64,000 nucleotides of DNA. It comes from Gracilibacter sp. BRH_c7a. GTDB taxonomy: Bacteria; Bacillota; Desulfitobacteriia; Desulfitobacteriales; Syntrophobotulaceae. The first letter of the stretch is position 1, and each line of letters starts with the position of its first letter. Both the position numbers and the translations under genes were made by a program. The stretch spans positions 1 to 64,000 of the forward strand of contig LOEZ01000071.1 of assembly GCA_001516055.1 (NCBI GenBank). The letters are read 5' to 3'. Below, piece after piece: positions 36,126 to 42,956 of this stretch. The notes under the pieces are model-generated. The model worked only from the letters and a program-made list of their open reading frames with translations. It searched no databases and had not been told where the DNA came from.

Positions 36126-36710
36126 ATGGAACAATTGGTTAAGACCAAAGAAAAAATAATTCTGGCTTGTGAACAATTAGCTATGAAAGATGGCCGTGGT
36201 TTTTATAATCTTTCTATGGAGGAATTGGCCCAGGTGGCAGGGGTAAGTAAAAGAACTATATATCGGTACTTTGGCAGCAAGGAAGAAGTGATTGAAGCTA
36301 CCGTGGTTCAAACAATGGATAAAATAGAACTTAAGAATTTAGAACTTTTTGCCTCTGGCACAAGTATCCAAGAGCTCATCACTGCCCTCCTTAAGAATGT
36401 CACGTATATGGTAAATCAGCAGGTTATTGAGGACCTAAGTACACATTATCCGTTTATCTGGCAAAAGATTGATAAGATTCGTCAGAGCAAGGTAGATTTG
36501 CTTATCAATCATTTGCTTTCCCAAAGTGAGATCAAAATGCGCTGGCGAGTCGATCCCAAGATATTTAAGGCTTCTCTACTTTCAGCAATGACCGTAGTCA
36601 TGACCCCAAGATTTGTGATGGAGAGCGGGATGTCCTTAGAAGAAGTAGGCCATGATTTCCTGAACATGTTTTTGTTTGGGGCTCTAGAACGTGTACATAA
36701 AGAAAATTAG
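36126..36710 (+). CDS. TetR/AcrR-family transcriptional regulator
   Basis: The N-terminal helix-turn-helix is typical: NLSMEELAQVAGVSKRTIYRYF, then GSKEEVIEA. The C-terminal helical domain would bind a ligand. As last gene of the export operon it is the likely local repressor. ATG 36126 has its GGGGG directly adjacent, too close for good initiation. The in-frame TTG at 36135 lies 8-9 bp after AGGGGG and fits better, giving a protein three residues shorter (starting at LVKTKEK). Confidence 0.9.
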   Translation: MEQLVKTKEKIILACEQLAMKDGRGFYNLSMEELAQVAGVSKRTIYRYFGSKEEVIEATVVQTMDKIELKNLELFASGTSIQELITALLKNVTYMVNQQVIEDLSTHYPFIWQKIDKIRQSKVDLLINHLLSQSEIKMRWRVDPKIFKASLLSAMTVVMTPRFVMESGMSLEEVGHDFLNMFLFGALERVHKEN

Positions 36711-36839
36711 CGGTGAAACTTATCTGAGATTAGTTTATAATAATATCTATTATTGCTAATCTATAAATTGCACTCTAAGGTATAGCAGTAAAATATAATG
36801 ATTAAACTTTAAAGGGAATAAAGAAAGGAACCAAAAAGC

Positions 36840-38027
36840 TTGGCTATAGATAGAAAGAGTTTATATTTTCTTTACGCAGCAACATTTTTTATTTTTATTA
36901 ATTTTAATATATCTCACACCATAACCCCTCTCTATATTATTGATGTAGGGGGAACAGAGTTTTTTTCCGGACTGCAAAGCACCCTCTATTTTTTGACTGC
37001 TGTTATTTTAAGATTTTATTTCGGACCGTTGGCCGATAGCAAAGGGAATAAACGGACTCTTTATATAGGTGCGATTGCTTTTGCAACGGCACCACTGTTA
37101 TTTATGTTAAGTGAAGAAATCTGGTACATAATTGTTGTGCGAATGTATCAGGCAATCGGATTAGCAGCTTACTTTTCTAGTGCTATATCCTTAGCCTCTG
37201 GACTGGCTCCTAGAGACCAGCTGGGGAGATATATAGGGTTTTACCGCTTAATAACAATGGGAACGTTAATAATTGGCCCTACATTTGCGATGAAAGTTAT
37301 CACTGCCTTCAATTACGAGGTATATCATATTTTAGGAATCATCATTGGAGCCTTTGCTATATTCTTTGTCTATTTTATTAAGGAACCACAAGTAACTGAT
37401 AAAGCTGAAGCCGGTATAGCAACTGCACCACCTGCCAACATGCTTACGTTATTAAAAGAAAGACAGCTTTCTCCCATCTATTTAAGTATTTTTGTTCTTT
37501 CTATAGGCTATGGATTAATTCTTACTTTTGTAGGCATTTTCGTCCAACGCTATGCTGCCGATATAAATCCAGGGATATTTTTTACCCTGTTTGGAGCAGG
37601 AAGTGTAGTGGCTAATTTGACGGTAGCATCTTTATCCGATAAAAAGGGCCGGGCTATTGTCGCTTATCCTTGTATGCTAATTATGGGCACGGGGATAGCC
37701 CTGTTGTTTCTTCTCCCGGTCTCTCATTATGTAATCTATTTAGGAAGTGTGCTGGCAGGGTTTGGATATGCGGGAAGCATGGCGGTACTAATCACCTGGA
37801 TAGTAGATATAATCACTCCCGCAAGACGCACTACGGCACTCGCTCTTCAGGATAGTTCTATAGATATAGGGATTGCCTCGGGATCGCTTTTCTACGGAAT
37901 AATTATTCCGATTCTAGGGTTACCTTTATCTTTTGGTTTAAGTGGAGTGGTTATAGCGATTTTCGCCTTGTGGAGGGTAACTGAAATTTTTAGACGAAAA
38001 AAGGAACCTCTTACAAGTATTGATTAA
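36840..38027 (+). CDS. Major facilitator superfamily transporter
   Basis: Twelve predicted helices in two six-helix halves. The MFS A-motif appears as GPLADSKGNKRTLYIG between TM2 and TM3, and again as ASLSDKKGRAIVAYP in the second half. The family looks like the drug:H+ antiporter type, with unknown substrate. It starts with TTG 36840; GAAAGGA lies 10 bp upstream. It is 130 bp from the TetR operon, with no terminator between them, so read-through is possible. Confidence 0.88.
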   Translation: MAIDRKSLYFLYAATFFIFINFNISHTITPLYIIDVGGTEFFSGLQSTLYFLTAVILRFYFGPLADSKGNKRTLYIGAIAFATAPLLFMLSEEIWYIIVVRMYQAIGLAAYFSSAISLASGLAPRDQLGRYIGFYRLITMGTLIIGPTFAMKVITAFNYEVYHILGIIIGAFAIFFVYFIKEPQVTDKAEAGIATAPPANMLTLLKERQLSPIYLSIFVLSIGYGLILTFVGIFVQRYAADINPGIFFTLFGAGSVVANLTVASLSDKKGRAIVAYPCMLIMGTGIALLFLLPVSHYVIYLGSVLAGFGYAGSMAVLITWIVDIITPARRTTALALQDSSIDIGIASGSLFYGIIIPILGLPLSFGLSGVVIAIFALWRVTEIFRRKKEPLTSID

Positions 38028-38077
38028 AGGCTTTAAAGGTTAAAGTAATTTCGATGAGCTTGGAGAGGGGAATTGTT

Positions 38078-38620
38078 ATGAGAGTGGCAGCTCTGGGAGA
38101 TTCAATTACTGAAGGGTATATGTGCTACCCTCAAGATGGTTGGGTAAATATTGTTGAAAGAGAACTTGGAATCGAGATATTTAACTTTGGAGTGTGCGGA
38201 GATCTTACCCGCAATATGCACAGGCGTTTACGGCAACAGGTTCTGAGTATAAATCCAAGCCATTGTATTATTCTAGGTGGAACTAATGATGCCTTCTATG
38301 ATATGTCACTCGACGATTATATTGAGAATATGAAGGTTATGATAGAGTGTTGCCAAGAAAATGATATTATACCAATTATCGGTGTTCCAACTCCCTGTTT
38401 GTCTTGCCCTGAAGAGTCTATACTTCAGGAATATCGGAGATGGCTAAAAGAATATGCTGTAAGCCATGTGATTTCTATTATAGATTTTCATGTGGGTCTG
38501 ACTGATACCATTTCTAGGATGGCGAAGAAAGAGTACTTATTGGATGAAGTACATCCGAATGTTAAAGGCTATCGGATAATGGCAGATGCTGCTAAAGATG
38601 TTTTAGGAAAATTTATATAG
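38078..38620 (+). CDS. SGNH/GDSL-family hydrolase
   Basis: The four SGNH blocks are present: block I LGDSITEG (catalytic Ser), the block II Gly region (NFGVCGD), block III GGTNDAF (Asn) and block V DEVHPNVKGY (Asp-x-x-His). Without a signal peptide it acts in the cytoplasm as an esterase/acylhydrolase of unknown substrate. ATG 38078 has GAGAGGGGA 6 bp upstream; an earlier in-frame ATG at 38054 lacks a ribosome site. A stem-loop follows 10 bp after the stop. Confidence 0.88.
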   Translation: MRVAALGDSITEGYMCYPQDGWVNIVERELGIEIFNFGVCGDLTRNMHRRLRQQVLSINPSHCIILGGTNDAFYDMSLDDYIENMKVMIECCQENDIIPIIGVPTPCLSCPEESILQEYRRWLKEYAVSHVISIIDFHVGLTDTISRMAKKEYLLDEVHPNVKGYRIMADAAKDVLGKFI

Positions 38621-38629
38621 AAAACAAAG

Positions 38630-38656
38630 GAGTCCGTACATTTTTAGTACGGACTC
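38630..38656. terminator. Hairpin terminator between SGNH hydrolase and kamA; copy 1 of a repeated stem
   Basis: GAGTCCGTAC / GTACGGACTC, 10-bp perfect stem with a 7-base loop. T-rich on the minus-strand side (CTTTGTTTTC), so it probably ends kamA and helps stop the forward gene. The same stem recurs at 61971-61995. Confidence 0.8.
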
Positions 38657-38702
38657 TGTATATTAAAAAGGAGATTTTAGAAGAAGATATTTATATATGG
38701 AA

Positions 38703-39992
38703 TCATTTATTAGTCTCCTGCAGTTGTAAGTCAGCACGTCTTTGATAGCGAAGATTCTCTTCGGGGACAAGACTGAGCTTTTCCCCTTTAAAGAGTTTTG
38801 CCAGACCAGCCTTACTGGAATACTTCTGCCTTTTGTGTAAGCTGTAGGAACGTTTAGGAGATATCTTAGTCGGTGAGGGTTCCTGATAAACACAGATAAT
38901 GCCTTCATAATTTCTTAGGACTACTTGATCATTAGATTGAGACAGCTGGTAGTTAGGCTGGAGAGGGATTTTTCCTCCACCACCGGGAGCGTCCACCACA
39001 AATGTAGGTACAGCCAGACCGGAAGTATGTCCCCTCAGCATCTCAATTATATGGATACCTGTATTAACAGAGGTTCGAAAATGTTCAATACCACGAGAAA
39101 GATCACACTGATACAGATAGTAAGGACGGACACGATTCTTAACCAGTTTATGCAATAATTCTTTCATTATGATCGAGCAATCATTTACCCCTTTGAGTAG
39201 GACAGACTGGTTTCCAAGTGGGATACCGCCATCTGCAAGAAGGGCTAGAGCCTGCTCGGCTTCTGGAGTTATTTCAACTGGATGGTTGAAGTGGGTATTT
39301 ACCCAGACTGGGTGATATTTGCTAATCATGCTAACTAATTCAGGGGTTATTCTTTGAGGCATAACGACTGGTGTTCTAGTCCCCAAACGGATAATCTCCA
39401 CATGGGGTATCTTTCTTAATGATGAAAGAACGAATTCTAACATACTGTCACTAAGTGCCAGGGCGTCTCCCCCTGAGACAACGACATCTCGGATTTCTTT
39501 ATGTGATGAGATATAGCTAATTGCTTTGAGGATGTCTTTTTTGCTTCTTTGACTATCGGTCGCACCCGCGAAACGGCGACGGGTGCAGTGGCGACAGTAC
39601 ATACCGCACTGATCAGTAACTAGTAAAAGCACTCTGTCCGGATAACGATGAGTCAACCCTGGTACAGGAGAATCGTCATCCTCGTGTAAAGGATCATCGG
39701 AATCTGCAGAGCATGATTGCAGTTCCATGATGGAAGGAATAGCTTGTTTACGTATAGGACAGTTCGGATTGTTCTGATCAATTAGAGAGAAATAGTAAGG
39801 GGTAATAGCCATCCGAAATTTTCGTAGACACTGGCGGATACCACTTTTTTCTGTAGAGTCAAGTTTCATTTTGAGTTCGAGTTGTTCTAAGGTACATATC
39901 CGATTAGCCATCTGCCAATGCCAATCATCCCAACCCGCGGGTCTTATTTCCTGCAGGCCTTCCTTGTGTAACTCCGATTTATGAGTATTCAT
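38703..39992 (-). CDS. kamA: Lysine 2,3-aminomutase (radical SAM, PLP)
   Basis: Interconverts L-lysine and L-beta-lysine. The radical-SAM cluster motif is CGMYCRHC. The PLP lysine lies in DAPGGGGKIPLQPNY, and the lysine-binding aspartates in YQCDLSRGIEHFRTSV and VVDAP, exactly as in clostridial KamA. Of the zinc ligands known in the C. subterminale enzyme, the one in GVNDC is kept, but the C-terminal C-x-C-x-x-C cluster is absent. ATG 39992 has AAGGAGG 7 bp upstream; the longer frame lacks one. No ablB acetyltransferase or lysine-fermentation (kamDE, kdd) genes are adjacent. Expression is predicted to be under the c-di-AMP riboswitch at 40112-40232. Confidence 0.93.
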   Translation of the reverse strand: MNTHKSELHKEGLQEIRPAGWDDWHWQMANRICTLEQLELKMKLDSTEKSGIRQCLRKFRMAITPYYFSLIDQNNPNCPIRKQAIPSIMELQSCSADSDDPLHEDDDSPVPGLTHRYPDRVLLLVTDQCGMYCRHCTRRRFAGATDSQRSKKDILKAISYISSHKEIRDVVVSGGDALALSDSMLEFVLSSLRKIPHVEIIRLGTRTPVVMPQRITPELVSMISKYHPVWVNTHFNHPVEITPEAEQALALLADGGIPLGNQSVLLKGVNDCSIIMKELLHKLVKNRVRPYYLYQCDLSRGIEHFRTSVNTGIHIIEMLRGHTSGLAVPTFVVDAPGGGGKIPLQPNYQLSQSNDQVVLRNYEGIICVYQEPSPTKISPKRSYSLHKRQKYSSKAGLAKLFKGEKLSLVPEENLRYQRRADLQLQETNK

Positions 39993-40018
39993 TTTTGTCC
40001 TCCTTAAATAAGTACAAT

Positions 40019-40048
40019 AAAAAATCACGCCATAAAAAGCCAGCGTGA
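40019..40048 (-). terminator. Riboswitch-controlled terminator upstream of kamA
   Basis: On the minus strand TCACGC / GCGTGA plus a G-U closes a loop, followed by six T. Its 5' half also pairs perfectly over 9 bp with the riboswitch 5' end (plus-strand 40037-40045 with 40223-40231), providing the antiterminator alternative. Confidence 0.75.
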
Positions 40049-40111
40049 GTGGTTAACCCTGTAAACAGAGCCAATCATCGTTAAGCATAAAACCTTAACG
40101 TGCCTTCTTTA

Positions 40112-40232
40112 AAGCGCTTACGAAGTTAGCTGACGGATTCGGACTAGAGAGGTAGCCCTACCGGCTATGCCGGATTCACCCCGAATTATTGGTTCCCCCG
40201 CTTTCACATACGTGAAACTCAGCGCTGGCTTG
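40112..40232 (-). promoter_or_regulatory. Cyclic-di-AMP riboswitch (ydaO/yuaA class) upstream of kamA
   Basis: Read on the minus strand, the conserved blocks of the class appear in order: GCGGGGGAACCAA, TTCGGGGTGAATCCGG, GGTAGGGCTACC, TCCGAATCCGTCAGCTAAC and TTCGTAAGCGCT. The 5' AGCGCT and 3' AGCGCT (self-complementary) close P1. Ligand binding stabilises P1, which frees the terminator stem at 40019-40048, so high c-di-AMP should switch kamA off, as for known ydaO riboswitches. A further hairpin (40079-40100) lies between aptamer and terminator. Confidence 0.93.
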
Positions 40233-40254
40233 TTCGATTAAATTGTTGGTATAT

Positions 40255-40283
40255 ATGATATCATATATTTGATGAAAAGTAAA
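40255..40283 (-). promoter_or_regulatory. Candidate promoter of the riboswitch-kamA transcript
   Basis: On the minus strand: TTTACT (40283-40278), 17-bp spacer, TATCAT (40260-40255). Transcription would start near 40248, about 16 nt before the aptamer. Confidence 0.5.
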
Positions 40284-40494
40284 CAAATCCTTTCTTTCAA
40301 GTTTTTGATATTTTGTGCGAGAAGTGTTAATCTATTCACTTACTAAGATAATTATGAAGAAATAACAGTAGATATGACAGCCAAAAAAAGGGAAGGACTG
40401 CTACGGGTGAAATAAATATTCTAACAAATGGGTTTGTAAGTATAGTATAATTTTCACTATCAACATTACTTGTATAAAGTTGGGAGTCTCTCAA

Positions 40495-42294
40495 GTGAAT
40501 AAGACTATCTCTTCTAAACAAAATATGGCTAATATTTTTAGATTCTTAAACAGCAAGGATTTCCGTCTCAAGATTTTCTTGGAAGGAATAATCGTAGGGC
40601 TGTGTGTGGGTGTAGTAATTTCAGCATTCCGCTTTCTCTTAGAGAAAGCGGAAAGATTTCGAGAATATAGCTATCTGCTCGCTCAAGAATATGGATTCTT
40701 CGAGATAGCGATTCGTTTTCTAACGCTGGCTATTTTAGCAATCGTTATTAATCAGATAATGGTAAGAGCTCCTCAGATATCCGGTAGTGGAATTGTGCAG
40801 GTCAAGGGTTCATTATTAGGACAAGTTAAGTCAAAATGGCTGAGAAACTTAGTTGGTAAATTTGTGGGAACAACATTAGTTATTGGGGCTGGACTTTCCG
40901 TAGGACGTCAAGGGCCTTCCGTTCAGATTGGAGCGTCTATAGGCCAGGGTGTGAGCAGGCTATTAGGAAGACTCAGGATGGAAGAAAAATATCTGGTTAC
41001 CAGTGGAGCTGCTGCAGGGTTAGCGGCAGCTTTTAATGCCCCGTTAGCTGGTGTAGTCTTTGCTCTAGAAGAGCTTCATAAGAATTTTTCTCCCGCTGTC
41101 TTGATGTCTGCCATGGGATCATCATTAGCGGCAGACTATGTGATGCGTCAGTTTTTTGGAAGTAAACCGATTATGGACTTCTCGGGGATTCCCGTCTTAC
41201 CTCAAAAATACTATATCTATTTAATCGGCTTGGGGATTGTCTGCGGCCTTGTAGGAGTTTTCTATAACAAGGCTTTGATTTCAAGCTTCAGAATATTTGA
41301 TAAGATAAGGAACAAAATCCCTGTTTTCTGGAAAGCAGGGATTCTTTTTATTCCTCTCTTTATAGCGGGAGTATTGGGATACCTTCTTCCTCAAGTTCTA
41401 GGGGGAGGAGAACAGCTTATAATATCTTTGAGCTCTCAAAACTATGCTTTTAAAGCGTTAGTAGTATTTGTTGTGGTGAAGTTCATTTTCACAATAATAA
41501 GTGCCGGTTCAGGTGCTCCTGGAGGATTATTTCTACCCATGCTCGTTATAGGAGCCTTGATAGGTAATATCTATGGAAATGTCTTGGGAATGTTATTTGA
41601 TATTAACTCAGAATTGATCTTTGATTTTGTCGTCTTTGCTATGGCAGCAGTATTCACTGCCGCTGTTAAGGCACCTGTAACAGGGAGTATTCTTATAACC
41701 GAGATGACAGGTTCCTTTGAACATTTGTTGCCGGTGATAATTGTATCTATGGTCGCCTACGTAGTGAGTGATATTCTAAGGACTAGGTCTATTTATGAAA
41801 ACATATATCAAATAACACTGGAGACGGCATCCTTGAATAGCCATAATTCAGCAAGCCTACTAAAAGATAATAATAAGCAAGCAGATGAAATCGAGCAAAA
41901 AACATGGGAACAATTAAAACAAGATACTTATAATATAGATACAGCTAAGCAAGAATTAACTTATAAACAAATCAAATATCAGGAAAAAGATAATATTATA
42001 ACAACAGTGAGGCCAGATGTGAACCTGGGAAAAAACAAGGGTCAAAAGATTGGTTCTAAGATTATCTTGGAAGAAGTAGTTCGGCTAAGCAGCCATATCG
42101 AAGGGAAAAGGATAAAGAGTATTGATTGGCCTGAGGGTAGTCTTCTTGTTAGTATTAGTCGCGGTGAAGAAGAAATAATTCCGCGGGGAAATACAAGGAT
42201 ATTTAATGGAGATTTTCTCTATGTTCTTATTGATCAAGGGCAAGAAAGGGAGTTCCGAAGTTTTATCTCAAGTTTATGTCAAGAAAATGATTAA
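40495..42294 (+). CDS. ClC-family chloride channel/antiporter with C-terminal RCK_C (TrkA_C) domain
   Basis: About 599 residues. The membrane domain carries the ClC anion-selectivity loops: ISGSGIVQV (GSGIP region), VGRQGPSVQIGASIGQG (GREGP region), AFNAPLAGVVFALEELHKNF and GSGAPGGLFLPML (GxFxP). The residue matching the gating glutamate E148 of E. coli ClcA is Gln139 here (codon CAA, 40909-40911), while the inner EE pair (LEEL) is kept. A ~70-residue charged linker leads to a TrkA_C domain (IILEEVVRLSSHIEGKRI...FLYVLIDQG). Start GTG 40495 has GGGAG 8 bp upstream; TTG 40480 is less likely. It is divergent from the c-di-AMP riboswitch/kamA unit. Confidence 0.92.
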   Translation: MNKTISSKQNMANIFRFLNSKDFRLKIFLEGIIVGLCVGVVISAFRFLLEKAERFREYSYLLAQEYGFFEIAIRFLTLAILAIVINQIMVRAPQISGSGIVQVKGSLLGQVKSKWLRNLVGKFVGTTLVIGAGLSVGRQGPSVQIGASIGQGVSRLLGRLRMEEKYLVTSGAAAGLAAAFNAPLAGVVFALEELHKNFSPAVLMSAMGSSLAADYVMRQFFGSKPIMDFSGIPVLPQKYYIYLIGLGIVCGLVGVFYNKALISSFRIFDKIRNKIPVFWKAGILFIPLFIAGVLGYLLPQVLGGGEQLIISLSSQNYAFKALVVFVVVKFIFTIISAGSGAPGGLFLPMLVIGALIGNIYGNVLGMLFDINSELIFDFVVFAMAAVFTAAVKAPVTGSILITEMTGSFEHLLPVIIVSMVAYVVSDILRTRSIYENIYQITLETASLNSHNSASLLKDNNKQADEIEQKTWEQLKQDTYNIDTAKQELTYKQIKYQEKDNIITTVRPDVNLGKNKGQKIGSKIILEEVVRLSSHIEGKRIKSIDWPEGSLLVSISRGEEEIIPRGNTRIFNGDFLYVLIDQGQEREFRSFISSLCQEND

Positions 42295-42348
42295 GTAAAT
42301 TAAGCTAAAAACTGAAAAAACTGTAATACCGAAGACTGCATATAGGTG

Positions 42349-42377
42349 TTGACGTAGTCAGTCCCAGCTATTATAAT
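42349..42377 (+). promoter_or_regulatory. Promoter of tRNA-Ser
   Basis: TTGACG (42349-42354), exact 17-bp spacer, consensus TATAAT (42372-42377). The tRNA begins about 44 bp downstream of the expected start site. Confidence 0.8.
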
Positions 42378-42427
42378 AACATTTGCGATTCAAAAAAATG
42401 ATATCTTATAAATACTGTTTTGAACAT

Positions 42428-42518
42428 GGAGAGATGGCTGAGTTGGTCGAAGGCGCTCGCCTGGAAAGCGGGTACATGGGTAACTGTGTCGTGGGTTCGA
42501 ATCCCACTCTCTCCGCCA
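42428..42518 (+). tRNA. tRNA-Ser (anticodon GGA)
   Basis: Acceptor arms GGAGAGA and TCTCTCC close a 91-nt class-II tRNA. The anticodon loop CTGGAAA gives GGA, the long variable arm (GCGGGTACATGGGTAACTGT region) is serine-like, and the T-arm is GTGGG-TTCGAAT-CCCAC. G73 and an encoded CCA end it. It sits just before the SRP RNA, as trnSL-Ser1 does in B. subtilis. Confidence 0.97.
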
Positions 42519-42532
42519 CTATCTAGTAAACT

Positions 42533-42556
42533 AAAGCCTCAAGACTCAGGCTTTTT
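42533..42556 (+). terminator. Terminator after tRNA-Ser
   Basis: AAAGCCT / AGGCTTT stem with an 8-base loop and a following T-run. Confidence 0.8.
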
Positions 42557-42606
42557 ATTTTACTCTTAAAGTACGGATCCAGTTTTCTTTATTTTTATGT
42601 TCATGG

Positions 42607-42612
42607 TATAAT
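42607..42612 (+). promoter_or_regulatory. -10 box of the SRP RNA promoter
   Basis: Perfect TATAAT 7 bp before the predicted 5' end; no good -35 hexamer is seen upstream. Confidence 0.6.
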
Positions 42613-42618
42613 AGGTTT

Positions 42619-42893
42619 GACCGTGCTAGACGGGGAGGTAGCGGTTCCTTGTAACCCGCAGTCCGCTATAGCGGGGTTTAATTCCTTTGATAAGGGTCGG
42701 GCAATCGGGGTCAGTCCGTGTTTTTGATGTGATGATTTTTTGGTCTTGCGCAACGGAACACTTCGAACCGTGTCAGATCCTGACGGAAGCAGCACTAAGG
42801 AGTTCGTTTTCGTGTGCCGCAAGGTTGCCGAGAATGAGCGTTGGTCCACGGGAAACGTCCGGGGGTTGCGATTCGATTCAAAGGTGCACGGTC
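42619..42893 (+). ncRNA. ffs: Signal recognition particle RNA (long scRNA type with Alu domain)
   Basis: About 275 nt. The 5' and 3' ends pair (GACCGTGC with GCACGGTC). The Alu-domain start GGGGAGGTAGCGGTTCC lies near the 5' end. The universal SRP helix-8 motif GGAAGCAGC is at 42785-42793 within TCAGATCCTGA...AGCACTAAGGA. The large form with Alu domain is typical of spore-forming Firmicutes. Location between tRNA-Ser and dnaX matches scr in B. subtilis. Short reading frames in it are not genes. Confidence 0.95.
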
Positions 42894-42903
42894 TTTATAA
42901 TAT

Positions 42904-42929
42904 AAGGTGGTTTCTCAACCATCTTTTTT
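42904..42929 (+). terminator. Terminator of the SRP RNA gene
   Basis: AAGGTGGTT / AACCATCTT stem with a TCTC-type loop and T6. It ends 27 bp before dnaX. Confidence 0.85.
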
Positions 42930-42956
42930 GGTATTCTTTTAGAGGGTGAAAAGAGA

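Noticed and set aside
42601-42949. Three short frames on both strands between tRNA-Ser and dnaX
   Set aside because: They lie in the SRP RNA gene; the RNA structure and GGAAGCAGC motif explain the sequence.
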